A stretch of DNA of 64,000 bases from Paenibacillus urinalis. Its GTDB lineage: Bacteria; Bacillota; Bacilli; Paenibacillales; Paenibacillaceae. Below are positions 25,651 through 34,659 of the stretch, one piece after another. Under the pieces are notes generated by a model. The model was given only the letters and a program-made list of their open reading frames with translations, ran no database searches and was not told where the DNA came from. The stretch's first letter is position 1. Each line of letters starts with the position of its first letter. Location: contig NZ_CP118108.1 of NCBI RefSeq assembly GCF_028747985.1, positions 1,121,501-1,185,500 of the forward strand, written 5' to 3'. A program made the translations under genes and the position numbers.

Positions 25651-26508
25651 TCAGACTTCGTCCCATATTCTTCTTACGTTGGCGAGTCCTGCTCTCGAAC
25701 CCAATTCGCAGTCTTCCAATCCTTCGAATTCGAGGCTCAGATAGCCGTCATAACCAGAGGATTTGATCATCTTGATAATATCACGCATCGGAAGATCTCC
25801 TTGACCGGCGACTGCACCGCGTAAATATTGGCCTGCTGTAGAGGTGAAGAAGCCTTCCCCTGGATACTGCCCTGCCGGACGGACATAGAAGTCCTTGATA
25901 TGCACAATGGAAGCATAAGGGAGGTTGTTCTTCACAGCAGCAATGGGCTGCTCGTCGGCACACAGGAAGTTTCCGATGTCCAGTGTTGTTTTGAAATTAG
26001 GCAGCCCTACAGCATGAATCAGCGCCTGTACACGGTCGCTTTGCTGGATGAAGAACCCATGATTCTCCACACTCGTCGTGATTCCATATGAAGCTGCATA
26101 TTCTGCAATACGGCGGCAAGCATTCGCCAGCTGCTCCAAATGAGCATTGAAATTAGCGATGGATACATCCGGGGATGAGGCGACATCATGACGCATTAAT
26201 TTGACGCCAAGCCGGTGTGCGATATCTACCTCTCGCTGCACTCTGGCGATCTCCTGTTCATAAGCATCCTGGTCATTCAGCAGAAAATTAGCACCGATCG
26301 CATAGTTAGATATTTCGAGTCCACGGGCAGCGGCTTTGGATACGATGGTATCAATCAGCTCAGGCTGCTCTGTGAGATTATAGCCGAGCGGAACAATCTC
26401 CACATGTTCTCCGCCATGATCCGCAGTGAAGTCAATGACATCTTCGACCGTCATTTTACCGCTGTTCAGTGCCTGATACAGGCTGTAAGTGCTGAGTCCG
26501 AGCTTCAT
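25651..26508 (-). CDS. Sugar phosphate isomerase/epimerase (TIM barrel), second gene of operon
   Basis: This 285-residue protein is the same fold as its neighbour: MKLGLSTYSLYQAL at the first strand, MRHDVASSPD, TSVENHGFF, KTTLDIGNF and VHIKDFYVRP hold the metal ligands, and LSLEFEGLEDC is the last strand. Its ATG overlaps the stop of the dehydrogenase gene by 4 bp (ATGA), so translation is coupled. The two isomerases are distant from each other and so probably act on different intermediates of one pathway. Confidence 0.88.
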   Translation of the reverse strand: MKLGLSTYSLYQALNSGKMTVEDVIDFTADHGGEHVEIVPLGYNLTEQPELIDTIVSKAAARGLEISNYAIGANFLLNDQDAYEQEIARVQREVDIAHRLGVKLMRHDVASSPDVSIANFNAHLEQLANACRRIAEYAASYGITTSVENHGFFIQQSDRVQALIHAVGLPNFKTTLDIGNFLCADEQPIAAVKNNLPYASIVHIKDFYVRPAGQYPGEGFFTSTAGQYLRGAVAGQGDLPMRDIIKMIKSSGYDGYLSLEFEGLEDCELGSRAGLANVRRIWDEV

Positions 26509-27563
26509 AAGTACACTTCCTTCCCTGTGCTGGCAGATTCGTAAATGCCGCGAAGGATCTTCATAATCTCTACGCCGTCCTCAACTGGGCTGATCGGCTG
26601 CTTGCCCGTCTGTACACACTCTACAAAATGGTCAATCTCGCTCTGGAACGCTTTCTCAAACTGGAAGCCCTTGCTGTCGGTCTGAGGCTTGATGTTTATA
26701 ATCGTATCGTTTTTCTCTGTAACAATGACGACTTCCGGATCGATTTCGAATCCACCCTTGTCACCATAGAGCTTAACAACACCTTCATTTTCTTTGGCAT
26801 GCAGTGTGAAGCTCACATCTACAAGCAATGTAGCACCATTTTCAAACCGAATCAGTGCATTGGCCAAATCCTCGACATCATTACTCTCCGCACTGTAGTC
26901 TGCTGCTTTATAAGAGGATAGATTTTTGATATTGGATCGGTTGCCTAATTTGCGGTAGGTGTTGCCGCTGACGGATTTTACTTTGGGTCTGCCCATCATG
27001 TACCAGCAGAGATCAATGACATGGACGCCGATATCAATCAGCGGACCTCCGCCGGAGCGTCTTGAATCTGCGAACCAGCCGCCCGGATTACCGAGTCTGC
27101 GGATATAGGAAGCTTTGGCATAATAAATCTCACCGAATTCTCCGTTGTCTGCAAAAGCTCTAAGCATCTGCGCATTCGGATCGTATCTGCGGACAAATCC
27201 GACTTGAAGTATTTTGCCGGATTCTTTAACCGCCTGCTGGATCTTTAGAGCTTCTTCCACCGTCCGGCAGAGGGGCTTCTCCACGAGGACATGCTTGCCA
27301 GCCTTGAGAGCGGCGATGCTGATCTCGGCATGAGTATCATTCCAGGTACAGATGCTGACAGCATCGATCTCCTCATTGGCCAACAGCTCGTTATAATCGC
27401 TGTAGGCGTGTGGAGCTCCGTATTCTTCGGCTGTTTTTTGTGCTCTGTCCAGATTCATATCACAGACCGCGAGAAGTGTTACATTCGGATTATTTTTATA
27501 AGGAGTTAAGTGATATTGAGAGATGCTGCCTGCGCCAATGACGCCAACTTTTAGTGTACTCAT
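26505..27563 (-). CDS. Gfo/Idh/MocA family NAD(P)-dependent dehydrogenase
   Basis: This 352-residue oxidoreductase begins MSTLKVGVIGAGSISQYH with the dinucleotide fold. It has the EKPLCRTVEEA motif with the conserved Lys, and a C-terminal substrate domain with GGGPLIDIGVHVIDLCWYMMG. It likely oxidises a hydroxyl of an inositol or sugar. I chose the ATG at 27563; the frame is open 25 codons upstream but with no better site, and AGGGAG is about 13 nt away. It is first in the operon with two TIM-barrel isomerases and divergent from an AraC regulator. Confidence 0.9.
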   Translation of the reverse strand: MSTLKVGVIGAGSISQYHLTPYKNNPNVTLLAVCDMNLDRAQKTAEEYGAPHAYSDYNELLANEEIDAVSICTWNDTHAEISIAALKAGKHVLVEKPLCRTVEEALKIQQAVKESGKILQVGFVRRYDPNAQMLRAFADNGEFGEIYYAKASYIRRLGNPGGWFADSRRSGGGPLIDIGVHVIDLCWYMMGRPKVKSVSGNTYRKLGNRSNIKNLSSYKAADYSAESNDVEDLANALIRFENGATLLVDVSFTLHAKENEGVVKLYGDKGGFEIDPEVVIVTEKNDTIINIKPQTDSKGFQFEKAFQSEIDHFVECVQTGKQPISPVEDGVEIMKILRGIYESASTGKEVYL

Positions 27564-27789
27564 ATGTAATTTCGTGCTCCCTTCAAGCTCTGTAATAGGA
27601 TATACTGGATAGAAAGAACCGATCTTCACTGCAGACATTCTAAACGCTGAAATGCTAAGAAGTATGCGCTGTCAGCTTCATGGCTCAATCTATTCATGAT
27701 TCACAACTATTGTATTTTGGGACCTATGAGAAAGCCATGCAGACGGATGCTGATTATTTGAACAATTGTGCGGTCAATGGAGGGGTGAC

Positions 27790-28656
27790 ATGCTTAGAAA
27801 CGCTGCGTTGCGGGAACCTATGGACATGCCGGATCCACACTTTCCGATCAAGCTTCATCATTGTGAGTACAGAGAGAAGGGGCAGACGCTGTTCCCTCCA
27901 CATTTTCACGAGCATATGGAGATTTTGTATTTTGTACACGGCGAAGCGGAAATCGAATGCAATTCGCAGGTCACTCATGCCAAGGCTGGAGACTTAATTA
28001 TTCTGAACAGCAACGATCTGCACTATGGGATCAACTTGTCCGGTGATCTGCTGTATAATGCCCTCATTGCTGATTTTTCGTTGCTGCAGAGTCCATCGCC
28101 GGATGCGGTGGAGACCAAATTCATTACGCCGATGACACAGAATAATGTGATGTTCAGGAATCATATTACAGATGATGAGGAGCTGCGAGGTGCGTTTGAG
28201 CTGATCAAACACGAGTTCCGCAATAGAGAGCTGGGATATGAGCTTGCCATTAAATCCAGCATGTACCGTATGCTGACGATCCTGTTCCGTAAATATGTTG
28301 CTGAATATATGCCGCTGTCGGTGTTTAACAGCCGTACCAAGAATCTGACGCGATTTGCTCCGGTCTTCAAATACATAGAGGAGCATTATTTGGAGGAGCT
28401 GTCGGTAGAGCAGCTGGCCCGGATGGCCAATTTGTCGCGGTTTCATTTCAGCCGATTGTTTAGCGAGCTCACGAACAAGACAGTAACCGATTATATTAAT
28501 CAATTCCGAATCAACAAATCGGAGTATCTGCTCCGTAACACGGAAATGACGATCTCGGAGGTCGCTCTTGCAGCCGGATATAATGATATTTCTTACTTCA
28601 GCAGAACGTTTAAGAAGTATAAGCACGTACCGCCCTCCAGCATTCGAGGTCAATAA
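27790..28656 (+). CDS. AraC family transcriptional regulator (divergent from Gfo/Idh operon)
   Basis: This 288-residue regulator has a cupin sensor (LFPPHFHEHMEILYFVHGEA, KAGDLIILNSNDLHYG) and two helix-turn-helix motifs (LSVEQLARMANLSRFHFSRLF and ISEVALAAGYNDISYFSRTF). The ATG at 27790 follows GGAGG by six bases; the TTG start 24 bp upstream has no site. The 226-bp gap to the divergent dehydrogenase operon makes that operon its likely target, activated by the pathway's sugar. Confidence 0.9.
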   Translation: MLRNAALREPMDMPDPHFPIKLHHCEYREKGQTLFPPHFHEHMEILYFVHGEAEIECNSQVTHAKAGDLIILNSNDLHYGINLSGDLLYNALIADFSLLQSPSPDAVETKFITPMTQNNVMFRNHITDDEELRGAFELIKHEFRNRELGYELAIKSSMYRMLTILFRKYVAEYMPLSVFNSRTKNLTRFAPVFKYIEEHYLEELSVEQLARMANLSRFHFSRLFSELTNKTVTDYINQFRINKSEYLLRNTEMTISEVALAAGYNDISYFSRTFKKYKHVPPSSIRGQ

Positions 28657-28723
28657 AAACGAATAAACACTACGAATAGACTTAATATAGTTCGTAAATA
28701 ACTGTGAACAAATCATGATTTTA

Positions 28724-28752
28724 TTGACATGTCGTGTTAAATTCTTTAGAAT
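28724..28752 (+). promoter_or_regulatory. Sigma-A-type promoter of the purine permease gene
   Basis: TTGACA (28724-28729), a 17-bp spacer and TAGAAT (28747-28752) match the consensus closely. Transcription would begin near 28759, giving a leader of about 185 nt. Confidence 0.8.
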
Positions 28753-28759
28753 ACGAAAT

Positions 28760-28942
28760 GCGCATCAGGTTAAAAACATAGATATGTATCCTAATATTTT
28801 GGTTTAAAGCTTATAAAATAGAGCTGTTAGATCCTAATGACGAATATAGGAGCGACATTTTAACAATCCTATAAGAGTAGATTAGGATTTTTTGTTTTTA
28901 GCACCGTATGCACAACTATGAAGGCTGGAGGCAGGCTATTCC
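28760..28942 (+). promoter_or_regulatory. Long leader with terminator, candidate attenuator of purine permease
   Basis: The leader contains an intrinsic terminator at 28865-28895 (AATCCTA/TAGGATT then TTTTTT). The same 3' arm, ATTAGGAT, could instead pair with ATCCTAAT at 28788-28795 or at 28831-28838. A competing TCCTA/TAGGA hairpin forms at 28832-28851. These mutually exclusive pairings suggest regulated read-through. I do not find the purine riboswitch core sequence, so the ligand or factor is unknown. Confidence 0.55.
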
Positions 28943-30241
28943 ATGGAAAGATGGTTCAAATTAAAAGAAAGAGGCACTAGTGTCTCAACCGAGATTATAG
29001 CCGGAATTACGACATTCTTTACGATGGTCTATATCGTGGTCGTCAATCCAGGTATTCTGAGCAGCACAGGAATGGATTTTAACGGTGTGTTTATTGCGAC
29101 AGTCCTTGCAAGTATTGTGGCCACACTGATTATGGGATTATGGGCTAACTATCCAATTGTTATGGCGCCTGCCATGGGATTAAATGCATTCTTTGCATAC
29201 AGTGTTGTAGCTGGCAGCGGCGTTTCGTGGCAAATTGCACTGGGTGCGGTATTTGTTGCAGGTATACTATTCATTATTCTATCACTAACTTCATTCCGCT
29301 ACATGCTGCTTAATGCAATTCCAGAAAGTCTAAAGCATGCGATTACGGCAGGGATTGGCTTGTTTATTACAACGGTTGGACTGCAAAATGCAGGCATCAT
29401 CGCAGCTTCCGAGTCTACGCTGATTACAATAGGGAATCTGTCCGAGCCTATGGCGTATCTGACAATCATCGGCCTGCTGATTACCGTTGTACTGATGGCT
29501 TACAACGTAAAAGGTTATCTATTCATCGGTATGGTGATTACCGCGATTATTGCCTGGATCATGGGACTATTCCAAATGCCGGAATCCATCGTGTCCCTGC
29601 CGCAGGGCTTCACGACTACTGCATTCCAGCTGGACATTGCTGGTGTATTCTCAAACGGTTTATATACGGTCATATTTACATTCCTGCTGATTACCCTGTT
29701 TGATACAACGGGCACAATGCTCGGTGTTGCTGAACAGGCAGGGCTGATGAAGGATGGGAAATTCCCGCGGTCCCGCGGTGCGCTGTTGGCTGATGCAGTC
29801 GGAACGACTTCGGGCGCATTGTTCGGAACAAGCCCGACATCGGCTTATATTGAGTCAAGCACAGGGGTTGCTGCCGGAGGAAGAACAGGACTCACGGCTG
29901 TAGTCGTATCCGTTCTGCTTGCATTAACCTTGTTCTTCTCACCTATTATTAGTGTAATCTCAGGTATCCCGGCTATTACATCGCCAGCGCTGATTATCGT
30001 CGGTTACTTTATGATCAACATTATTAGTAAGATCAAGTGGAATGATCTTGAGGAGGCCTTCCCGGCATTTCTTATTATCATTCTTACTCCGCTGACACAT
30101 AGTATTGCAACAGGAATCGGGGTAGGGTTTATCTTCTATCCGGTACTCAAGCTGCTGCGCGGAAAAGGCAAGGATGTTCATCCGATATTCTACATCTTCG
30201 CGGTATTGTTCTTCATCCAGCTTGTCTTCCTGGATCATTAA
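28943..30241 (+). CDS. NCS2/AzgA-type guanine/hypoxanthine permease
   Basis: This 432-residue proton symporter imports purine bases. It has the family start (FKLKERGTSVSTEIIAGITTF with FFTMVYIVVVNPGIL), the APAMGLNAFFAY signature, TLFDTTGTMLGVAEQAG and GTSPTSAYIESSTGVAAGG, the binding region of AzgA/PbuG/PbuO transporters. About twelve or more hydrophobic segments are visible. GGAGG lies eleven bases before the ATG. It has its own promoter, an unusual leader and a terminator at 30266. Confidence 0.93.
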   Translation: MERWFKLKERGTSVSTEIIAGITTFFTMVYIVVVNPGILSSTGMDFNGVFIATVLASIVATLIMGLWANYPIVMAPAMGLNAFFAYSVVAGSGVSWQIALGAVFVAGILFIILSLTSFRYMLLNAIPESLKHAITAGIGLFITTVGLQNAGIIAASESTLITIGNLSEPMAYLTIIGLLITVVLMAYNVKGYLFIGMVITAIIAWIMGLFQMPESIVSLPQGFTTTAFQLDIAGVFSNGLYTVIFTFLLITLFDTTGTMLGVAEQAGLMKDGKFPRSRGALLADAVGTTSGALFGTSPTSAYIESSTGVAAGGRTGLTAVVVSVLLALTLFFSPIISVISGIPAITSPALIIVGYFMINIISKIKWNDLEEAFPAFLIIILTPLTHSIATGIGVGFIFYPVLKLLRGKGKDVHPIFYIFAVLFFIQLVFLDH

Positions 30242-30265
30242 TCAATATAGAGATTTTAATAATTA

Positions 30266-30300
30266 GGAGAGCGCGTGTAATCAGGCTGCTCTCTTTTTTT
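30266..30300 (+). terminator. Terminator of the purine permease gene
   Basis: GAGAGC/GCTCTC arms are followed by TTTTTTT. Confidence 0.88.
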
Positions 30301-30396
30301 AATGCTGAGGCAGATTCCTATAATATCTAATTTTTATATGAGTATAGAAAGAATTTACAGGGTATTCTTGGATGGTAAATTATGATAAGTTATTAC

Positions 30397-30410
30397 CGAA
30401 AGCGCTTTCA
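30397..30410 (+). promoter_or_regulatory. cre site (CcpA operator) upstream of cellulase
   Basis: CGAAAGCGCTTTCA differs at one position from the ideal palindrome TGAAAGCGCTTTCA. It lies 64 bp before the cellulase start, where bound CcpA would interfere with transcription when preferred sugars are present. Confidence 0.8.
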
Positions 30411-30473
30411 GTATAGTCGAGCACGTTCTGCTGCGCTTGTATCATGACCTAAATTACATAAGGAGAGATGCAA

Positions 30474-32195
30474 ATGGTATTGCACAAAAAGCGTTCGAAG
30501 AGCTTACTCGCACTTGCAATGGTTCCAGCACTTGTCATTTCTTTATTCACATCTGTTGCCTTTGCGGACAAGCAGCAGGAAGCAGAGCCAGTGGCCAAAA
30601 ATAAACTACAGGCTTATGTAGATGACATGCAGCCCGGATGGAATCTGGGGAACTCCCTGGATGCCGTCGGAGCGGATGAAACAGCCTGGGGCAATCCGAA
30701 AATTACGAAAGAGCTGATTGAGGAAATTGCAGACCAAGGATATAAGAGTATTCGTATCCCAGTGACCTGGGACAGCCATATCGGTGAAGCTCCGAACTAC
30801 ACCATTGAGCCTGCTTATCTGGAGCGGGTTGAACAAGTTGTAGATTGGGCTTTGGATGAAGATCTGTATGTCATGGTTAACGTCCATCATGATTCCTGGT
30901 TATGGATCAGCCACATGGAGACGAAGCATGACGAAGTCCTTGCTCGGTACAACGCGATCTGGACCCAAGTAGCAGACCACTTCAAAGATCATTCCAACAA
31001 ATTGATGTTTGAAAGCGTTAACGAGCCGCGCTTCTCCGACGGTGGAACGACAGATGAAGAGAAGATGTTCGATATGCTGAAAGAACTGAATTTGTCCTTC
31101 CACAGCATTCTGCGTGAATCCGGCGGCAAGAATGCAGAACGACCGCTTGTTCTATCAACCTTAGAGGCTTCGCCTACACAGGAGAGAATGGATGAGCTGT
31201 ATGCCACAATTACAGAGCTGAATGATCCTAATATTATCGCAACCGTTCATTATTATGGATTTTGGCCGTTTAGTGTGAACATTGCGGGTTATACCCATTT
31301 TGAAAAGGATACGAAGAACGATATTATCCAAACCTTTGATAATGTCCACAATACGTTTGTTGCCAAAGGAATTCCGGTCATTCTTGGTGAGTATGGACTT
31401 CTTGGCTTTGACCAAAGCACGGCTGTAATCGAGCAGGGTGAGAAGCTGAAATTCTTCGAGTTCCTGACGCATTATCTGAATGAAAAAGATGTAACTCACA
31501 TGCTATGGGATAACGGCCAGCATATGAATAGAACAACCTACGAATGGTCTGATCTCGACTTCTTCAATATGATGAAGGAAAGCTGGAAGGGACGGTCGGC
31601 AACGGCTGAGACTGACCTGATCTTTGTCGAAAAAGATGCGGATGTGAAGGATGCAAACATCCAGCTGGAGCTGAACGGCAATAAGCTGACGAAGCTGAGT
31701 GTGGACGGCAAGAATTTGAAGAAATTTAAAGACTATGTGGTAAGTGAGGATGTTCTTACGATCAAAGCAAGCAAGCTTGAAGAACTGACCGCTTCCGGTG
31801 AGTATGGTGTGAACAGCGTCATTACAGCTGAATTCAACAAAGGCGCAGACTGGAAATTCAGAGTCATTACGAACAGTACACCTGTGCTGCAGGATGCGGA
31901 AGGAACGACAGAGTTCTTCGCTATTCCGGTATCCTTTAACGGAGATCTGCTGGCAACGATGGAAGCGAAATATACGGATGGCACCGTAGCTGGTCCACAG
32001 AATTGGACCTCCTTCAAGGAATTCGAGTATACCTTCTCTCCTTCCTATGATAAGGGCGAAATCGTGTTGAAGCCTAACTTCTTCAATGAGACGAAGGATG
32101 GTGAGGTGGTTCTTACCTTCCATTTCTGGAGCGGAGAAGTGATCACTTATACGATTACGAAGAATGGCACAAGTGTAACAGGATCGGCTTCCTAA
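30474..32195 (+). CDS. Secreted GH5 endoglucanase (cellulase) with CBM_X2-like module
   Basis: This 573-residue protein has a signal peptide (KKRSKSLLALAM... VAFA, cut near residue 32). A GH5 catalytic domain spans about residues 45-360, with GWNLGNSLDA, acid/base Glu184 in SVNEPRF and nucleophile Glu306 in LGEYGLLG. An Ig-like X2-type module (~385-470) and a further C-terminal beta module (~475-573) follow and may bind cellulose or the wall. The ATG at 30474 is eight bases from AAGGAG; the ATG at 30468 is too close. A cre site upstream indicates carbon catabolite repression. Confidence 0.92.
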   Translation: MVLHKKRSKSLLALAMVPALVISLFTSVAFADKQQEAEPVAKNKLQAYVDDMQPGWNLGNSLDAVGADETAWGNPKITKELIEEIADQGYKSIRIPVTWDSHIGEAPNYTIEPAYLERVEQVVDWALDEDLYVMVNVHHDSWLWISHMETKHDEVLARYNAIWTQVADHFKDHSNKLMFESVNEPRFSDGGTTDEEKMFDMLKELNLSFHSILRESGGKNAERPLVLSTLEASPTQERMDELYATITELNDPNIIATVHYYGFWPFSVNIAGYTHFEKDTKNDIIQTFDNVHNTFVAKGIPVILGEYGLLGFDQSTAVIEQGEKLKFFEFLTHYLNEKDVTHMLWDNGQHMNRTTYEWSDLDFFNMMKESWKGRSATAETDLIFVEKDADVKDANIQLELNGNKLTKLSVDGKNLKKFKDYVVSEDVLTIKASKLEELTASGEYGVNSVITAEFNKGADWKFRVITNSTPVLQDAEGTTEFFAIPVSFNGDLLATMEAKYTDGTVAGPQNWTSFKEFEYTFSPSYDKGEIVLKPNFFNETKDGEVVLTFHFWSGEVITYTITKNGTSVTGSAS

Positions 32196-32210
32196 GATCA
32201 TGAATTGAAC

Positions 32211-32247
32211 ATAAGGCCCTGGCATTCGCTTGCCGGGGCCTTATGTT
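32211..32247 (+). terminator. Terminator of the cellulase gene
   Basis: ATAAGGCCCTGGCA and TGCCGGGGCCTTAT form a long stem with one G-U and a short loop. A weak T-rich stretch follows. Confidence 0.8.
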
Positions 32248-32341
32248 TGTATGATATATGAGATGAGAAATATCCGTAGTCCTTGTCTTGCGTATTGAAG
32301 ATGAACATTATAAATCTGCGCCTAAGCGGACTAGCGCTTTA

Positions 32342-33157
32342 TCAGCGGCGGGCAACATTTCGTGTATAGGCTTCCGGCGTTTGACCGACAATGGCCTTAA
32401 AGTCTTTAATAAAATGGGACTGGTCGTGGTATCCAAGCGCAAGGCTCAGCTCAAGTGTATTCACCGTTTGTCCATGATCGAGCGCTTCCGCTGCATTTTG
32501 AAGCCGGTACAGTTTGATTACATTCTTCGGACTAATGCCTACATATTGTTTAAACATGCGCTGCAGTGTTCGTTTGTTCATATTAAACTGTTCGCATACA
32601 TGATCCACTCTCGTAATTTCATGATGAAGCCGAATATATTCTGTCATTTGCTCTGTCAGATCGGTAAGCTTGTCTTCCGGGGGCAATAGGGACAATAGGG
32701 CATCATTCATACGGGAAATAAGCTCTAAGTGGTCAGACGCTGTGTTGAGAAACGTCGATTCCAGCTCTTCGCGGGGCACATTGAATATCTCATCTGCCGG
32801 AAGTGGATGATCGATCAGCCTGGATATAGACTGCCCATACCAAGGGAAGAATCCGCCTGGCTTAAATTTGATCCCGAAGACACGTCCTGTGGCACTCAGC
32901 TGATAGCTATATTTACGGGTTGCAGGCCCATAGAAAAAAGTGCGTCCTGATTCGATGACCAAATTGACACAAGGATTCGGAATGACCTCCTGAATATGGG
33001 TCTTGTCTTCAGCCAGCTCCCATTCCACAACCCAATAGTGCTTGATAAAATGCTGAAGCTCCCTACTGGGCAAAAAGCGTTCCAAGCGAAAATGCTCCTC
33101 GCCTTTCTCCAGGTTCATGATACCCATGCTAGGTTTCTGTGAGAACAAAAAGCTCAT
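32342..33157 (-). CDS. AraC family regulator with DUF6597-like sensor
   Basis: This 271-residue regulator has an N-terminal domain with FIKHYWVVEWELAEDK and VIPNPCVNLVIES, the pattern of DUF6597-type sensors. An AraC helix-turn-helix domain at the end contains VCEQFNMNKRTLQRMFKQYVG and LGYHDQSHFIKDFKA. The ATG at 33157 has AGGAG ten bases upstream, better than the TTG or ATG further upstream. It is divergent from a SRPBCC-domain gene 173 bp away, a pairing often seen for this regulator group. Confidence 0.87.
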   Translation of the reverse strand: MSFLFSQKPSMGIMNLEKGEEHFRLERFLPSRELQHFIKHYWVVEWELAEDKTHIQEVIPNPCVNLVIESGRTFFYGPATRKYSYQLSATGRVFGIKFKPGGFFPWYGQSISRLIDHPLPADEIFNVPREELESTFLNTASDHLELISRMNDALLSLLPPEDKLTDLTEQMTEYIRLHHEITRVDHVCEQFNMNKRTLQRMFKQYVGISPKNVIKLYRLQNAAEALDHGQTVNTLELSLALGYHDQSHFIKDFKAIVGQTPEAYTRNVARR

Positions 33158-33330
33158 TTCAGCTTCGCTCCTGTCTGTCGCTTTTTTACAATACGCCTTC
33201 ATGCTCAAGCTGTAATATCAAGTTATCAGAAGATCGAATGTTGATCTTGTCTTATTTTAACAAATTTTGGACAAAGTGAAGAAGGATATTGTCAAATACT
33301 TCGCTGTTCACGAGAAAGAGAGGGACTTAA

Positions 33331-33783
33331 ATGGAAGCACTTCGCTATGAGCTGTATATTGGAGCATCACCCGAGAAGATATGGGACACGCTGTTCAAAC
33401 CGGAAGGAACAAGGCAGATATTCTTTGGTTCGATCTTTGACTCTTCCTTCAAGGTAGGCGAGGGGTATCGATATGTCGGCCCTGGGAATGAAGGAGATGA
33501 AACGGTACACGTGTATGGTGAGGTACTGGCCTGTGAACCTGGCAAGTTGTTCAGCTGCACAGAGCATCCTGGACCAAGCTATGCGGAGAATCATGCGGAG
33601 CTCACGACTCGAATGACGTATACTCTTGAGATTGTAGGCGGCTGTACGAAGCTGACATTTGTGAATGATGAGTGGAGTGAAGGGCATCCCTCCTATGAAC
33701 GAACGAAATCGACCTGGCCGATGGTTCTAAGCAATGTGAAAAGTGTAGCTGAGACAGGGAAGGCGCTGGACTTTGGTTTTTGA
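33331..33783 (+). CDS. SRPBCC/AHSA1-type START-like domain protein
   Basis: This 150-residue protein has the AHSA1 pattern: LYIGASPEKIWDTLFKPEGTRQ at the start, then a beta-rich middle and TRMTYTLEIVGGCTKLTFVNDEW. Such folds bind hydrophobic ligands or act as cochaperone-like domains; the function here is unknown. AGAGG precedes the ATG by about seven bases. It is divergent from an AraC-type regulator. Three 37-bp repeats follow directly after its stop. Confidence 0.85.
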   Translation: MEALRYELYIGASPEKIWDTLFKPEGTRQIFFGSIFDSSFKVGEGYRYVGPGNEGDETVHVYGEVLACEPGKLFSCTEHPGPSYAENHAELTTRMTYTLEIVGGCTKLTFVNDEWSEGHPSYERTKSTWPMVLSNVKSVAETGKALDFGF

Positions 33784-33894
33784 GGCGCTGTTTCTAAGTT
33801 CTGAGCAGAAATAGCGGCAAGGCGCTGTTCTCAGGTTCTGAACAATAATAGCGGCAAGGCGCTGTTTTCAAGTTATGAACGAGAATAGCGGCAT
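33784..33894 (+). repeat. Three tandem 37-bp repeats
   Basis: The units are 33784-33820, 33821-33857 and 33858-33894. Each starts GGCGCTGTT and ends AATAGCGGCA, so each can form a small imperfect hairpin. The middles differ at several positions. The array lies between the stop of the SRPBCC gene and its terminator. Confidence 0.85.
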
Positions 33895-33940
33895 GCAGCA
33901 TCTCTATGAATGACTTGGAGATGCACATGCCGCTTTTTTT
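33887..33940 (+). terminator. Terminator of the SRPBCC gene
   Basis: AGCGGCATG/CATGCCGCT and CATCTC/GAGATG arms are followed by TTTTTTT. The 5' arm is the end of the third 37-bp repeat. Confidence 0.85.
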
Positions 33941-33951
33941 TATACAGCTTA

Positions 33952-34659
33952 CTATTTCATTAGCTTATCAAACAATCGGATCACCTTGGAAGAGAACTCC
34001 TCCAGATTCATGACCGATTTATTCCGGCGATGATACCATTTTTTCACGGCATCAATGACCCAGAGCGGAACCTTGATTTCGTTAAACCGGGGATAAACAT
34101 TATAGTAGGCCCATACTAAGTGATCCCAGCGCTGGTCGTCACCCTCCTTCACATATTCGGAGACATCGAGCACTTTGCCGCGTCCGTTCTGATTAACCAC
34201 GTTCTTCAGATGGATATCCCGAGGGTTAAGGCCTACGCTTCTTACATACCTGCGAGCCTCTTCTACATCAAGGATAACCTGTTCCGGTACTGGAATTCCG
34301 AGGGTTATGCAGTCCTGAAGCGTAGGGCCATCTTCAAAGCTGAGTACCAGGTAATTCACACCGTCCCCATAACAAGCTGCAAAATACGGAGAACCCTTCA
34401 GCTTCGCATAAACTTCTTTTTCTATATTCTTCTTGTCTAAGGCCTGCTGTGAATAAATCTTGAAGGCATATTGAGGTAATTCCGGCATTATAAATACGGC
34501 GGCATCGGTACCAACACCGATGCATTCTAATCCATCTGTATTTCCTTCAATGCTGACCAGATCATTCTCCGCATTACCTATAATTTCGACCTGTCCAAGT
34601 AGGGAGTCGGCCTTGAGCCAATCCTTCCTTACTTCTTCCTGCTCAAATTCAGTACTCAT
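33952..34659 (-). CDS. Protein kinase-fold protein (YrzF-like)
   Basis: This 235-residue protein looks like a minimal eukaryotic-type kinase fold. A glycine loop-like GVGTDAAVF, a lysine strand YAFKIY and a catalytic loop-like NPRDIHLKNVV are seen, and KVLDVSEYV stands where DFG would be. It lacks the C-terminal lobe length of full Hanks kinases. The ATG at 34659 follows AAAGGGG by nine bases; an upstream ATG has no site. It is divergent from a Cas4-like nuclease gene. Activity and target are unknown. Confidence 0.65.
   Translation of the reverse strand: MSTEFEQEEVRKDWLKADSLLGQVEIIGNAENDLVSIEGNTDGLECIGVGTDAAVFIMPELPQYAFKIYSQQALDKKNIEKEVYAKLKGSPYFAACYGDGVNYLVLSFEDGPTLQDCITLGIPVPEQVILDVEEARRYVRSVGLNPRDIHLKNVVNQNGRGKVLDVSEYVKEGDDQRWDHLVWAYYNVYPRFNEIKVPLWVIDAVKKWYHRRNKSVMNLEEFSSKVIRLFDKLMK

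Noticed and set aside
28760..28942. Purine riboswitch before the permease
   Set aside because: I could not find the conserved loop and junction sequences of the purine aptamer. Only the terminator and competing pairings are supported.
33784..33894. Possible short CRISPR array (37-bp units)
   Set aside because: The units are directly adjacent without spacers, vary internally, and no cas genes are nearby. The Cas4-like gene is about 1 kb away but stands alone.
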